Shown one piece after another: positions 16,801-28,596 of a DNA stretch of 64,000 bases; position 1 is the stretch's first letter; every line of letters starts with the position of its first letter. Position numbers and translations under genes: made by a program. The DNA lies in NCBI RefSeq assembly GCF_024199845.1, contig NZ_JANADO010000001.1:7626001-7690000 (forward strand), given 5' to 3'. A model generated the notes under the pieces. That model was not told the DNA's origin, made no database searches, and saw only the letters and a program-made list of their open reading frames with translations. This DNA comes from Bradyrhizobium sp. CCGB12. Lineage in GTDB: Bacteria > Pseudomonadota > Alphaproteobacteria > Rhizobiales > Xanthobacteraceae.

Positions 16801-17082
16801 ATGTATTACGTTTACATCCTCGCCAGCGGTCGTCACGGAACACTTTATATCGGCATCACCAACTCGCTTCAGAAACGCCTGGAAGAGCATCGGAGCGGCA
16901 AGGGCTCAAAATTCGTCAAGCGCTATGGCGTGCAACGCCTCGTCTACACCGAGGCTTTCGAGCGCGCGGATGAGGCGATTGCCCGCGAAAAGCAGCTCAA
17001 ACGCTGGAAGCGCGACTGGAAGATCGAGCTGATCGAGCGCGAGAACCTGGAATGGCGCGATCTGAGTGATCTCTTGGTCTGA
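16801..17082 (+). CDS. GIY-YIG nuclease family protein
   Basis: A 93-residue stand-alone GIY-YIG domain protein (UPF0213/YhbQ type). The motifs VYI (4-6) and YIG (16-18) form the first strand pair; R27 in KRLEEH, and E70 in the KQLKRW-side helix region, correspond to the catalytic helix; KRYGVQRLVYTEAF is the conserved middle. Members are thought to be DNA nucleases but most are uncharacterised. It is flanked by copies of the same REP-like palindrome on both sides (16735-16754 and 17113-17132), which may be chance or may mean that the gene and the repeats moved together. Confidence 0.85.
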   Translation: MYYVYILASGRHGTLYIGITNSLQKRLEEHRSGKGSKFVKRYGVQRLVYTEAFERADEAIAREKQLKRWKRDWKIELIERENLEWRDLSDLLV

Positions 17083-17112
17083 TGCGGCGGTCCGTACCAA
17101 GCCCTCACTGTC

Positions 17113-17234
17113 GTCCCTGCGAACGCAGGGACCATACCGCGGAATCTATCGGAGGCGGATAGTGTCAGATGCGCGGGTTGGCAGCTTTCGCAAAACGCCT
17201 CCCTGGGGTTATGGGTCCCTGCGTTCGCAGGGAC
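17113..17234. repeat. Paired REP-like palindromes forming one composite element
   Basis: Two copies of GTCCCTGC-N4-GCAGGGAC (17113-17132 and 17215-17234) stand in opposite orientation with matching outer flanks (CACTGTC and GACAGTG), so the 137-base unit from about 17106 to 17242 is a large inverted repeat, like a BIME or small MITE. Confidence 0.7.
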
Positions 17235-17353
17235 GACAGTGGAGATTGTGGCGAGAGCATCGCTCCTATGACATTGCCCGGATTGACCTGTTGCCGCACC
17301 CTCGGCAGGTTGCACCACAATATCCTTAGCTAGTCCCACCCATCCCCACCCCC

Positions 17354-18253
17354 ATGCTCACCATCGCCAGCCTCTGGATTCCCTTCACCGTCATTGCCGC
17401 GCTGGGCCAGGTCGCGCGCAATGCGATGCAGCGGTCGTTGACGAAGCCGCTGGGGACCTGGGGCGCGACCAATATCCGCTTCCTGTTCGGCTTCCCGTTC
17501 TCGCTGCTGTTTCTTGGCGCGGTGCTGGTTGCTACCGGTGATCATCTCGGCATGCCGCCGTCGGCGTTCTGGCCGTGGCTGCTGCTTGGAGCGCTCAGCC
17601 AGATCGTCGCGACCGGACTGATGCTGCTCGCCATGAACGACCGCTCCTTCGTGGTGACGACCGCGTACCTGAAGACCGAGGCGATCCAGACCGCGATCTT
17701 CGGCTTCGTCTTCCTCGGCGATCGTCTGACCTGGCTGAGGGTGCTGGCGATCGTGATCGCGACAATCGGCGTCGTCATCACCGCGCTGCGGCCGGGCGGC
17801 GAGAAGAGCTTTGCGGAATTGAAGCCGACCATCACCGGCCTCGTTGCGGCTGCGGCATTCGCGCTGTCGGCGGTCGGTTTTCGCGGCGCCATCATCAATG
17901 TGCCGGGCGTATCTTTCGTGACCTCAGCATCGTTCACGCTGGTGCTCGGCCTGTTCGTGCAGACGCTGGTGCTGACGATCTATCTGCTCTGGCGCGCGCC
18001 AAAGGTGCTGCAATCGATCCTCGGGCTGTGGAAGCCGTCGCTGCTCGCGGGCTTCATGGGCGCTTTTGCCTCGCAGTTCTGGTTCCTGGCGTTCGCGCTG
18101 ACGGCCGCGGCCAATGTCCGCACATTGGCGCTGATCGAGGTGCTGTTCGCGCAAGGCGTGGCGTACTACTCGCTCAAGCAGCCGATCGCGTCGCGCGAGA
18201 TCCTTGGTATCGTGCTGATCGTGGTCGGCGTGGCGCTACTGGTGGGCGTCTAA
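17354..18253 (+). CDS. EamA/DMT-family transporter
   Basis: A 299-residue integral membrane protein with about ten hydrophobic helices in two repeats, as in the drug/metabolite transporter superfamily. The first half ends near residue 145 (IATIGVVITALRPGG) and the second half begins near 155 (GLVAAAAFALSAVGFRGA); TAYLKTEAIQTAIFGFVFLGD is the conserved EamA helix. Such proteins export metabolites or amino acids, but the substrate cannot be read from sequence. It converges with the TPR gene, the two coding ends overlapping by 18 bases. Confidence 0.82.
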   Translation: MLTIASLWIPFTVIAALGQVARNAMQRSLTKPLGTWGATNIRFLFGFPFSLLFLGAVLVATGDHLGMPPSAFWPWLLLGALSQIVATGLMLLAMNDRSFVVTTAYLKTEAIQTAIFGFVFLGDRLTWLRVLAIVIATIGVVITALRPGGEKSFAELKPTITGLVAAAAFALSAVGFRGAIINVPGVSFVTSASFTLVLGLFVQTLVLTIYLLWRAPKVLQSILGLWKPSLLAGFMGAFASQFWFLAFALTAAANVRTLALIEVLFAQGVAYYSLKQPIASREILGIVLIVVGVALLVGV

Positions 18254-18913
18254 GGAGGGTGGTTCACTGCCCAGAGCGGCGCGCGCCTTAGCTCGACCTG
18301 CATAGGCAGGCGTCATGTTCGGGTCGAGCCGAATTGCGTCGTTGAAGTCCCTCATTGATTGGTCGTAGCGCTGTATCTGCAAATGCGCATCGGCGCGATT
18401 GGCGTAGGCCAGGGCGTCATCAGGCGCGAGTCTGATAGCCTCATCGTAGTCTGCGATCGCCCTGTCGAACTCTTTGATTGACCTGTACACGACGCCGCGA
18501 GCTACGAACGCCTCGGGCTGCCTTGGATTGGAGGCGATGGCTTCGCTATAGCCGGCGATCGCCCGTTCAGTATTGCCCATAAAGTAGTGGTGGTGTGCGC
18601 GGCAAATCAAAGAAGGGTATTTTTCTGTATCTAGACGAACGGATTCCTCAAGATCGGATATTGCTCGAGGCATGTCACCTAGCTCCTGGTAGGCAACTGC
18701 CCGGTTGCAATATGCGAGCGATTTATTCGCGGGTGCTACGTCAGGTGAATCTATAAGGCTGTTACAAGATTCGATGCGTCGATCAAGTGTCGTGGATTTC
18801 TTCCCGGAGCACCACAGCCATTCTTGCGACGGTGCCTGGGCATGGCCCGCGGCGCCAATCACGCAGACGCTAACGATAGCATAGATCGATTTCCTGCTCA
18901 GACCGACCAGCAA
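18236..18913 (-). CDS. TPR-repeat periplasmic protein
   Basis: A 225-residue protein with a likely signal peptide (hydrophobic stretch to about residue 22, then GHAQAPS) and four tetratricopeptide repeats from about residue 60 to 215, for example AIADYDEAIRLAPDDALAY and SMRDFNDAIRLDPNMTPAY. Cysteines in the first part (WLWCSGKK and IESCNSL) resemble Sel1-like or periplasmic TPR proteins of Bradyrhizobium. The start is TTG at 18913, supported by a strong GGAGGGG six bases upstream; there is no ATG near. Probably a protein-protein interaction module; partner unknown. The 3' end overlaps the transporter gene by 18 bases. Confidence 0.7.
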   Translation of the reverse strand: MLVGLSRKSIYAIVSVCVIGAAGHAQAPSQEWLWCSGKKSTTLDRRIESCNSLIDSPDVAPANKSLAYCNRAVAYQELGDMPRAISDLEESVRLDTEKYPSLICRAHHHYFMGNTERAIAGYSEAIASNPRQPEAFVARGVVYRSIKEFDRAIADYDEAIRLAPDDALAYANRADAHLQIQRYDQSMRDFNDAIRLDPNMTPAYAGRAKARAALGSEPPSLDAHQ

Positions 18914-19023
18914 AGCCCCCTCCGTTGCGGCTATTCAACTGTAGCGCGAAGAGTGAGGCAAGCGAAACGTTCAGGTCAGTTGGAAGTCGAGCGAGGTGCC
19001 GACATTTTCGCGGCCGATCGGCG

Positions 19024-19509
19024 TCAATTCCGGTCTTCCGGCAACGTCGGTAGCGGTGAGACGTCGATGCCCTCGTCAATCAGCGACTTCGCTTCGTCGG
19101 GCGAGGCCTCGCCATAGATCGGACGGTGCTCCTTGTCGCCATAATGCATGGCGCGGGCTTCGTTGGCGAAGCGCTCACCGACATTGTCGGCGTTCTTGAC
19201 GATGTGGTCGCGCAATTCCTTCAACTTGACGCGCAGCTCGCGCTCCTGCGCCATCATCAGCGAGGTCGGTCCCGACGGAGCAGCTTCCGGCGTGGCGGTC
19301 GTCGTGGTGGGCTCCGGCGGCGGCGTAGCGCGGCCGCGGCCCTTCTTGCCGACGATGCGCGGGGCCATGATCGCCTTGTCGACCTTGGCCGAACCGCAGA
19401 TCGGGCAGGTGACGAGCTTGCGCTTGACCTGCGAATCATAGGCCGACGAACTCTGAAACCAGCTTTCGAATTCGTGGTTCCGGTCGCAGTGCAGTGCGTA
19501 GCGGATCAT
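19024..19509 (-). CDS. DUF1178 family protein
   Basis: A 161-residue protein of the DUF1178 family. It starts with MIRYALHCDRNHEFESWF and has a zinc-ribbon-like set C8, C35 and C38 (CPICG), then a Pro/Thr-rich linker and a C-terminal helical part with FANEARAMHYGDKEHRPIYG. Function is unknown. It overlaps the upstream nitrilase-family gene by four bases (19506-19509), which in turn overlaps glutaredoxin by four bases, so the three are translated as one coupled unit. This trio is a conserved association in Alphaproteobacteria. Confidence 0.88.
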   Translation of the reverse strand: MIRYALHCDRNHEFESWFQSSSAYDSQVKRKLVTCPICGSAKVDKAIMAPRIVGKKGRGRATPPPEPTTTTATPEAAPSGPTSLMMAQERELRVKLKELRDHIVKNADNVGERFANEARAMHYGDKEHRPIYGEASPDEAKSLIDEGIDVSPLPTLPEDRN

Positions 19510-20384
19510 GCCGATCCCCGTACGAGGTGCAGATGGTCCGGCCCGGCCTTGGCATCGGCGACACCGAAGCGGCGGCCGTGCTGGAGTGAGGGAATCGCGC
19601 GGCGCGCCGTCTCGACCTTGGTCGGGTCGATCTTGGCCATGATGATGCCGGGCTCGACATCGCCCTCGGCGAGGATCTCGCCCCAGGGATCGATGATGAG
19701 CGAGTGGCCATAGGTCTCGCGCTTGTTCTCGTGCAGGCCGGCTTGTGCCGCGGCGAAGATGAAGCAGCCGGTCTCGATCGCGCGCGAACGCAGCAGCACA
19801 TGCCAGTGCGCTTCCCCGGTCTTGCGGGTGAAAGCCGAGGGCACGGTGATGAAGTATGCGCCGCTCTCGGCCAGCGCGCGGTAGAGCGCAGGGAAACGGA
19901 CATCGTAGCAGATCGTCAGACCGACGCGGCCCCAGGGCAGGTCGGAGATCACGGCCATCTCGCCCGGCTGGTAATTGGCGGATTCGCGATAGCTCTCGCC
20001 GTCCGGCAGCTCGATGTCGAACATGTGGATCTTGTCGTAGCTCGCGAGCACGTTACCCTCGGGCCCGATCAGGAAGGAGCGGTTGACCGCCTTTTCGGCC
20101 GAGAAGCGCAGCGCCAGCGAGCCGACATGGATGTGGATTCCGAGTTCCACTGCAAGGGCCTGATACGCCTTCAGCGAGGTGTCGTCCTCTTCGCTCTGGA
20201 GATGCTCGAACAGCGCCTTGCGGTTCAACTGCATCATGTTGCTGACCTCGGGGGTCTGCACGTAGTCGGCGCCGTTCGCCGCAGCCTGCCGGATCAGCTT
20301 GGCGGCCTGCGCCAGGCTCGGCTCGGGCATCAGGCCGGTGCGCATCTGCACCATGGCGGCAGTAAATGTGCGATTCTCGCTCAT
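19506..20384 (-). CDS. Carbon-nitrogen hydrolase (Nit/omega-amidase type)
   Basis: A 292-residue nitrilase-superfamily enzyme of the Nit1/Nit2 branch, which hydrolyses deaminated glutathione or omega-amides such as alpha-ketoglutaramate. The catalytic triad is visible: E46 in QTPEVSNM, K118 in SYDKIHMF, and C159 in LTICYDVRFP. The RSRAIETGCFIFAAAQ segment is characteristic. ATG 20384 gives the usual N-terminus; the longer frame upstream belongs to the shadow of grx. It lies between a glutaredoxin and DUF1178 gene, with four-base overlaps at each end, which fits a role in glutathione repair, though this is inference. Confidence 0.9.
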   Translation of the reverse strand: MSENRTFTAAMVQMRTGLMPEPSLAQAAKLIRQAAANGADYVQTPEVSNMMQLNRKALFEHLQSEEDDTSLKAYQALAVELGIHIHVGSLALRFSAEKAVNRSFLIGPEGNVLASYDKIHMFDIELPDGESYRESANYQPGEMAVISDLPWGRVGLTICYDVRFPALYRALAESGAYFITVPSAFTRKTGEAHWHVLLRSRAIETGCFIFAAAQAGLHENKRETYGHSLIIDPWGEILAEGDVEPGIIMAKIDPTKVETARRAIPSLQHGRRFGVADAKAGPDHLHLVRGSA

Positions 20385-20656
20385 GACACGGCCTTGACGC
20401 TGTCGAGCATGCCGTCGAGCCTGCCTTCGCGGTCGAGCGCATAGAGCTCGTCGCAGCCGCCGACGTGGGTTCCGCCGATCCAGATCTGTGGGAAGGTCGA
20501 GCCTTGGCCGGCGCGGTCGTACATCTCCTGCCGCCAGGACGGGTTCTTGGCGATGTCGAACTCCGTGAAGGTCGCCTTCTTGCGGGTCAACAGCGACCTC
20601 GCTGCGGAACAATAGCCGCAGCCCGGCCTGGTGTAGATCTCGACGGCAGCAGTCAT
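20381..20656 (-). CDS. grxC: Glutaredoxin 3
   Basis: A 91-residue dithiol glutaredoxin. The active site is C13-G-Y-C16 in RPGCGYCSAA (a Pro-to-Gly change from the more common CPYC, but frequent in alphaproteobacteria). The glutathione-binding TFPQIWIGGTHVGGCDEL segment is intact. It reduces disulfides using glutathione in the cytoplasm. It starts the unit grxC-nit-DUF1178 and is 36 bases after the ComF-like gene in the same direction. Confidence 0.93.
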   Translation of the reverse strand: MTAAVEIYTRPGCGYCSAARSLLTRKKATFTEFDIAKNPSWRQEMYDRAGQGSTFPQIWIGGTHVGGCDELYALDREGRLDGMLDSVKAVS

Positions 20657-20691
20657 GGCGTCCAGCGCTTTCTTATCATGAATTCATTGAA

Positions 20692-21501
20692 TTATATGGG
20701 ACGGGGCCCGCTCTCGACAACCCGGGCAAAGACCAGCACGTCGACCTGGGCCGCCCTCGCGCGCAGCAGGGCCCGCGCACAGGCGTCCAACGTCGCCCCC
20801 GATGTCAGGACATCGTCGACCAGGACGATGCGGCGGCCCTGAATCTCGGCCTGGCGGTCGGGGGATACCTGGAAGGCGCCCTGCACATTGGTGGCGCGCT
20901 GGGCCCTGGACAGGCCGATCTGCTGCTCGGTGGCGCGCATCCGGCGGAGCAGCTCGCCCCGCACCTTGACCCCGCTCTGCCGCTCGATGACACGTGCCAG
21001 CGCACCCGATTGGTTGTAGCGGCGGCGCCAGGCCCGCCGCCAATGCAGGGGAACGGGCACCAGCATGTCGGCCCCGGTCAGCAGTTCGTCGCCTGCGCGC
21101 GCCATCCAGCGGCCCATGGCCGGCGCTAGATCGGTGCGGTCCTGATATTTCAACGCATGCACCAGCGTGCGCGCGACGTCGTCATATCGCACCGCCGCGC
21201 GTGCCCGCTGGTAAGCCGGCGGGCTCGCGATCGCCTCCATCGACAGCATGTCGGGGCCGGGATCATAAACGAAGGGAATGCCGAGCCGCGGGCAATAGGG
21301 CCGCTCGATGAATGACAGCCGCGCCCAGCAGGAGGCGCAAACGCCCTCGCCATCGACCGGCTCGCGGCAGGACACGCACTGCGTCGGCAGCGCGATGTCG
21401 AGGGCGAGCCGCGCTGCGCGCGTCAGCACCTGGCGGCCAGCCGTCCACACGGCACGCAGTGGTGCGGCGATGGAGCGGGTGGGAGCGGTTTTGGCTTCCA
21501 T
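20692..21501 (-). CDS. ComF-family phosphoribosyltransferase
   Basis: A 269-residue protein of the ComF/GntX family. It has a zinc-finger-like N-terminal part (cysteines in QCVSCREPV and GVCASCWARL, about residues 38-60) and a C-terminal PRTase domain with the PRPP loop VLVDDVLTSGATLDAC near residue 228. ComF is needed for DNA uptake in competent bacteria, but most proteobacterial homologues have no proven role. It lies upstream of grxC in the same direction and probably in the same transcript. Confidence 0.87.
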   Translation of the reverse strand: MEAKTAPTRSIAAPLRAVWTAGRQVLTRAARLALDIALPTQCVSCREPVDGEGVCASCWARLSFIERPYCPRLGIPFVYDPGPDMLSMEAIASPPAYQRARAAVRYDDVARTLVHALKYQDRTDLAPAMGRWMARAGDELLTGADMLVPVPLHWRRAWRRRYNQSGALARVIERQSGVKVRGELLRRMRATEQQIGLSRAQRATNVQGAFQVSPDRQAEIQGRRIVLVDDVLTSGATLDACARALLRARAAQVDVLVFARVVESGPRPI

Positions 21502-21633
21502 GCGGGGAGGCTAGCGTTCCGCGACAATCTGCTCAAGCAGCACTCTCGTGCCCCCGACGCAGCGCAGCGCCACTTCTGCGGTGCGCTGCAGCGCCGGGGC
21601 CCATCTCACCGCATCCTGCTGTGCTGCTTTTGG

Positions 21634-21681
21634 GTCCCGGCTCTGCGCAGCAGCGCAAGAGCGCTGCGGCGCGTCCGGGAC
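21634..21681. repeat. Bradyrhizobium-type intergenic hairpin repeat
   Basis: GTCCCGG ... CCGGGAC arms enclose a GC-rich centre with the CGCAGCAGCGC pattern. Related sequence lies just upstream (about 21545-21600, CGCAGCGCAGCGCC ... GGTGCGCTGCAGCG). This family is widespread in Bradyrhizobium. Confidence 0.6.
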
Positions 21682-21729
21682 ACGAGAGAGGAGATTGCAA
21701 TAGCCAGCACGATCGGCGTAACCAGCGCC

Positions 21730-22578
21730 ATGGCTCAGACCCCGCAAACTCCGCCCGCTTTGTTCGATCGCGCCTTGCTGCATGCGCGGCAGCAGCGCGC
21801 GCAGAGGCAAGGGGCGGTGACCTTTCTGCTCCACCGGGTCGCCGAGGACATGTCCGATCGACTGGCTGCCGTGATGCGCGAGTTTCACGCACCGGCTGAT
21901 CTCTGGACGCCGGGTGAAGGGCTCGCCGGGCTGCGCACGCGGCTTCCCTCCATCGAGCACATCGCGTCGGGCGCGGCCGGCGAGGAGAAGCTGCCTTTCG
22001 CGCCGGAAAGCCTCGATCTCGTCGTCTCGGCGCTGGCGCTGCAATTCGTCAACGATCTGCCGGGCGTGCTCGCGCAAATCCGCCGCGCGCTGAAGCCGGA
22101 CGGGCTGCTGCTCGCCGCGATGATCGGGGGCGACAGCCTGACCGAGTTGCGGCAGGCTTTTGCCGCGGCCGAGGCCGAATGTGAGGGCGGCGCTTCGCCG
22201 CGCGTCGCGCCGTTCGCAGACTTGCGCGACATCGGTGCGTTGTTGCAGCGAGCAGGCTTTGCATTGCCGGTCACCGACGTCGACCGCGTCGTCGTGCGCT
22301 ACGCCAATGCGTTTGCGCTGATGCAAGATCTCCGCCGCATGGGGGCGGCGAATGTGCTGATCGAGCGGCGGCGCGCGCCGACGCGTCGCACGACGCTGCT
22401 GCGCATGGCCGAAATCTACACTGAGCGCTTTGCCGACGCCGACGGTCGCATCCGCGCGACGTTCGACATCGTCTGGCTGTCCGGCTGGGCCCCGCATGCG
22501 AGCCAGCAGCAGCCGCTCAAGCCGGGGTCGGCCAAGGCAAGCCTGGCGGAGGCGGTGAAGAAGGCGGGGAAGACGTAA
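21730..22578 (+). CDS. BioC/NDUFAF5-like SAM methyltransferase
   Basis: A 282-residue methyltransferase-fold protein of the BioC/NDUFAF5-like family, the alphaproteobacterial relative of a human complex I assembly factor. Family markers are the N-terminal PALFDRALLHARQQRAQR, the LPFAPESLDLVVSALALQFVNDLPG segment and RALKPDGLLLAAMIGGDSLTELRQ. It keeps the fold but the glycine-rich SAM loop is weak, as in this family. Proposed role: methylation or hydroxylation of a complex I subunit; not proven in bacteria. It is divergent from the ComF-like gene, with a repeat in the 228-bp gap. Confidence 0.82.
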   Translation: MAQTPQTPPALFDRALLHARQQRAQRQGAVTFLLHRVAEDMSDRLAAVMREFHAPADLWTPGEGLAGLRTRLPSIEHIASGAAGEEKLPFAPESLDLVVSALALQFVNDLPGVLAQIRRALKPDGLLLAAMIGGDSLTELRQAFAAAEAECEGGASPRVAPFADLRDIGALLQRAGFALPVTDVDRVVVRYANAFALMQDLRRMGAANVLIERRRAPTRRTTLLRMAEIYTERFADADGRIRATFDIVWLSGWAPHASQQQPLKPGSAKASLAEAVKKAGKT

Positions 22579-22587
22579 GCTCTCTCC

Positions 22588-22674
22588 TCGTCATGGCCGG
22601 GCTTGACCCGGCCATCCACGCCTTTCAACCCGGCACAATGATCGTGGATGCCCGGGACAAGCCCGGGCATGACG
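22588..22674. repeat. Dispersed palindromic repeat pair (CCGGGCTTGACCCGG type)
   Basis: Two hairpin units, TGGCCGGG-CTTGA-CCCGGCCA (about 22594-22614) and GATGCCCGGGACAAGCCCGGGCAT (about 22647-22670), in opposite orientation. The pair sits between the convergent BioC-like and mutT genes and may also work as a bidirectional 3' hairpin. Confidence 0.6.
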
Positions 22675-22699
22675 CCGAGCAAGTGGCTCGCAATTCAAC

Positions 22700-23110
22700 T
22701 CACATCAGCAGATCAATCAAATGCGGGATCAGCGGAATGTCCGCGGGCGGCATCGGATAATCGCGCAGCTTGTTGGCGCGGACCCAGGCCAGGGCCTGGC
22801 CTTCGCGCGCCGTGACCTGCCCTTCCCAGCGCCGGCAGATGTAGAGCGGCATCAACAGGTGAAAGGTCTCGTAGCCATAGCTCGCGAAGGTCAGCGGCGC
22901 CAGGCACGGCTCGGCCACCGTGATGCCGAGCTCTTCATGCAGCTCGCGGATCAGGCTCTGCTCCGGCCGCTCGCCAGGCTCGAGCTTGCCGCCGGGGAAT
23001 TCCCAGAGCCCGGCCAGCGTCTTGCCCTCCGGGCGTTGCGCGATCAGGACGCGCTTGTCGGCATCGACGAGCGCGCAGGCCACCACCAAGGTCAGTTTGA
23101 GATCGGCCAT
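22700..23110 (-). CDS. mutT: 8-oxo-dGTP diphosphatase (MutT, Nudix)
   Basis: A 136-residue Nudix hydrolase. The Nudix box G-x5-E-x7-R-E-x2-E-E-x-G reads GGKLEPGERPEQSLIRELHEELG near residues 40-62. MutT removes oxidised guanine nucleotides and prevents A:T to C:G changes. ATG 23110 follows the argJ stop by ten bases; the upstream in-frame ATG at 23152 would overlap argJ and add 14 residues without family match. argJ-mutT adjacency is conserved in Alphaproteobacteria. Confidence 0.9.
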   Translation of the reverse strand: MADLKLTLVVACALVDADKRVLIAQRPEGKTLAGLWEFPGGKLEPGERPEQSLIRELHEELGITVAEPCLAPLTFASYGYETFHLLMPLYICRRWEGQVTAREGQALAWVRANKLRDYPMPPADIPLIPHLIDLLM

Positions 23111-23120
23111 CGGCGTCCGC

Positions 23121-24362
23121 TTAAGACCTATAATCCCCGTTGATCGCGACATATTCCTTGGTGAGGTCGCAGGTCATGACGCGGTCGCGGCCCTTGCCGA
23201 GGCCGAGCGAGACCTTGATCGCGATCTCCGGTGCCTTCATCGCTTCCGATACCTGGGCTTCGTCATAGTCGGGATCGCGCGCGCCGCTCTTGGCGACGCG
23301 GATGCCGTTGAAGGAGATCGAGAGCTTGTCGCGGTCGGCCGGCTCGCCGGCCTTGCCGACCGCCATCACCACGCGGCCCCAATTGGCATCCTCGCCGGCG
23401 ATCGCGGTCTTCACCAGCGGCGAGTTCGCGATCGACATTGCGATCTTGCGTGCGGAAGCCTTGGTCTTGGCGCCCTCGACGGTGATTTCGACCAGCTTGC
23501 GCGCACCTTCGCCGTCGCGGGCCACCTGCTCGGCGAGATTGGCGAGCACCTGGTTGAACGCCTTGACGAAGGCCTTGAGGCGCGGGTCGCTGGCGCGGCT
23601 GATTTTTGGCGCACGGTGCTCGGCGGCAGCGCCCGTTGCAAAAGCCAGCAGCGTGTCCGACGTCGAGGTGTCGCCGTCGATCGTCACCGCATTAAACGTG
23701 TCCTCGACGCCAGCCTTGAGCAGGGCCTGCAAGGCCGCGGGCGCGATCGGCGCATCGGTGAAGATGAAGGACAGCATCGTCGCCATGTCGGGGGCGATCA
23801 TGCCGGCGCCCTTGGCCATTCCGTTGATGGTGACCTTGGCCTTGCCGAGCTTGACGGTCGCGGTCGCGACCTTCGGGAAGGTGTCGGTGGTCATGATCGC
23901 CTTGGCGGCGGCGAGATAATCGCCGGGCTCGGCGGTTTCGGCGAGGCGGCCGAGCACGCCGTCGAACTTGGTCGCGTCCAGCGGCTCGCCGATCACGCCG
24001 GTCGAGGCGAGGAAGATCTCGCTCTCGCTGCACCCGACGGCCTTGGCCGCGATCTTGGCGGTCAGGGCCGTCGATGCCCGGCCGGTCTTGCCGGTGAAGG
24101 CGTTAGCATTGCCGGAATTGACGACGAGGGCGCGCGCCTTGCCGCCCTTCAGCTTGGCACGGCACCATTCGACCGGTGCGGAGGGGCATTTCGACCGCGT
24201 GAACACGCCGGCGACCGCGGTGCCCTTGTCCATCACCGCGAGCAGCACGTCGGTGCGGTTCTTGTAGCGGATGCCGGCCTCCGCGGTCGCAAGACGGATG
24301 CCCGCAATGGTGGGCATGTCGGGAACGTTTTTCGGGGCGAGAGGAGAGACGGCTGAGGACAT
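23121..24362 (-). CDS. argJ: Bifunctional ornithine acetyltransferase/N-acetylglutamate synthase
   Basis: ArgJ transfers acetyl from N-acetylornithine to glutamate and runs the cyclic arginine pathway. The 413-residue precursor self-cleaves between A194 and T195 in the PDMATMLSF segment, and Thr195 becomes the N-terminal nucleophile of the beta chain. The [11 protein letters not shown] oxyanion-site segment and the DGDTSTSDT motif are intact. ATG 24362 is preferred because the upstream 19 residues of the open frame are not conserved. It is followed directly by mutT and preceded by the parvulin-type isomerase. Confidence 0.95.
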   Translation of the reverse strand: MSSAVSPLAPKNVPDMPTIAGIRLATAEAGIRYKNRTDVLLAVMDKGTAVAGVFTRSKCPSAPVEWCRAKLKGGKARALVVNSGNANAFTGKTGRASTALTAKIAAKAVGCSESEIFLASTGVIGEPLDATKFDGVLGRLAETAEPGDYLAAAKAIMTTDTFPKVATATVKLGKAKVTINGMAKGAGMIAPDMATMLSFIFTDAPIAPAALQALLKAGVEDTFNAVTIDGDTSTSDTLLAFATGAAAEHRAPKISRASDPRLKAFVKAFNQVLANLAEQVARDGEGARKLVEITVEGAKTKASARKIAMSIANSPLVKTAIAGEDANWGRVVMAVGKAGEPADRDKLSISFNGIRVAKSGARDPDYDEAQVSEAMKAPEIAIKVSLGLGKGRDRVMTCDLTKEYVAINGDYRS

Positions 24363-24465
24363 CGTTGGGCGCGCCTTATGGGGTCTGAATATGCAGATGG
24401 CCGGGCGATGCCCGGCCATTGCGATGCTTAGATACTCTTGGCGTCAGCGAAGTGACAGCGAATTC

Positions 24466-25407
24466 TTACTTCTTCGCAGGCGGCGCCATCTTGCTGTCGG
24501 ACGGCTTTGCATCGGAAGGCTTGGCCGCATCGGCCGGCTTGGCGTCCTTCGACGCGTCGGCCGCCGGCTGGTCCAGCCGCTCGACCTTGGCCTCCGCGCG
24601 CAGCTTGGCGACATAGTCGGCCTGGGCCTTGCGGGTGACGTAGTTCTCGATCTGGGCCTTGACCTGCTCGAAGTCCGGCGCCTTGCGGCTGCGCTTTTCC
24701 TCGACCTTGATGATGTGCCAGCCGAACTGCGACTTCACGGGGTCGGAGATCTTGCCCGGCTCGAGCGCGAAGGCCACAGCCGAGAATTCCGGCACCATCT
24801 GCTCCTTGGTGAAGAAGCCGAGATCGCCGCCATCGGCCGAACCCGGGTCCTTGGACTTCTTCTTGGCCAGCTCGGCGAAATCGGCACCCTTGTCGAGCTC
24901 GGCCTTCACCGCCTTGGCCTCGTCCTCGGTCTCGACCAGGATGTGGCGGGCGCGCACCTCCTGCTCGCCGGTGATCTGCTTGGAGGCCTCCTCATAGACC
25001 TTCTTCATGGCGTCGGGGGTGGTGGCGGACTTGCCCTCATTGGCGAGCAGGCTGTCCATCAGAAGCCGGTTGCGGGCAAACGCCAGGCGCTTCTTGAACT
25101 CCTCGCTGTCGGCGACCTTCTTGTCTTCGGCAGCCTTGCTGACGATCTTCATGTCGATCAGGAAGGACAGGACGTTCTCGTCCTTGGTCGCCGGATCCAT
25201 CTGGGCGAGGCTCGGCCCGAGCTCTTCCTCGGCCATGGTGACGTCGCTCTTCTTGATTTCCGCGCCATTGACCTTCGCCAGCACCGGATCGTCGGCGGCC
25301 CGCAGCGGCCCGGCGAACGCCAGGGACAGCGCCAAAGCGAGGCAGCCAGCCAGGGCGGACGCATGGCGGAAACGCTGGCCGGTGGTTACCGGGAACGAGG
25401 TGGTCAT
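24466..25407 (-). CDS. Periplasmic parvulin-type peptidyl-prolyl isomerase
   Basis: A 313-residue exported foldase of the PrsA/SurA/PpiD-like group. It has a signal peptide (hydrophobic run at about 16-34, cleavage near LRAADD), an N-terminal chaperone part and a PPIC domain around residues 140-240 (VRARHILVETEDEAKAV, then GGDLGFFTKEQMVPEFSAVA and QFGWHIIKVEEKR). The tail is Ala/Lys/Pro-rich with repeated KPSD-type units, probably disordered. It lies between secA (divergent) and argJ, the common order in Rhizobiales. Its clients are probably outer-membrane or secreted proteins. Confidence 0.88.
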   Translation of the reverse strand: MTTSFPVTTGQRFRHASALAGCLALALSLAFAGPLRAADDPVLAKVNGAEIKKSDVTMAEEELGPSLAQMDPATKDENVLSFLIDMKIVSKAAEDKKVADSEEFKKRLAFARNRLLMDSLLANEGKSATTPDAMKKVYEEASKQITGEQEVRARHILVETEDEAKAVKAELDKGADFAELAKKKSKDPGSADGGDLGFFTKEQMVPEFSAVAFALEPGKISDPVKSQFGWHIIKVEEKRSRKAPDFEQVKAQIENYVTRKAQADYVAKLRAEAKVERLDQPAADASKDAKPADAAKPSDAKPSDSKMAPPAKK

Positions 25408-25755
25408 GGAAAATCCTTATGTTGAAGCAGGGGGCTGCTCGAGCGGGGCGGACACTCGCCCAATCAGGGGGGCTTGGCAACGCGAAAAGTCTGTCAAAAT
25501 GATGAATTAGCCGCAACGCGGCCGCCGTTGACAAGGCTAGGGGCCGGCCATATCTCTGGCCGGTCGCGTCCATGGCGATGGCGTTAATTTTGCTGCGTTT
25601 TTGGCCGTTGAACCCAGACTTGCTCAATTCCCACCCATATGGCGGACGACCCGCGCGGGCCGAGGGCGCCATCTGCGTCACGGTGAGTTGAATAGGCAGG
25701 CGGGTGACAACTTCTTGGCTGCAACGCGGTTGAATCGCGAACACAGGAATTAGGC
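25408..25755. other. Intergenic control region between the parvulin gene and secA
   Basis: 348 bases between two divergent genes. It must contain the promoters of secA (rightwards) and of the parvulin-argJ-mutT group (leftwards). I see no strong palindrome or conserved RNA motif. The AT-rich part around 25580-25640 is the most likely secA promoter zone. Confidence 0.4.
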
Positions 25756-28596
<2,841 letters not shown>

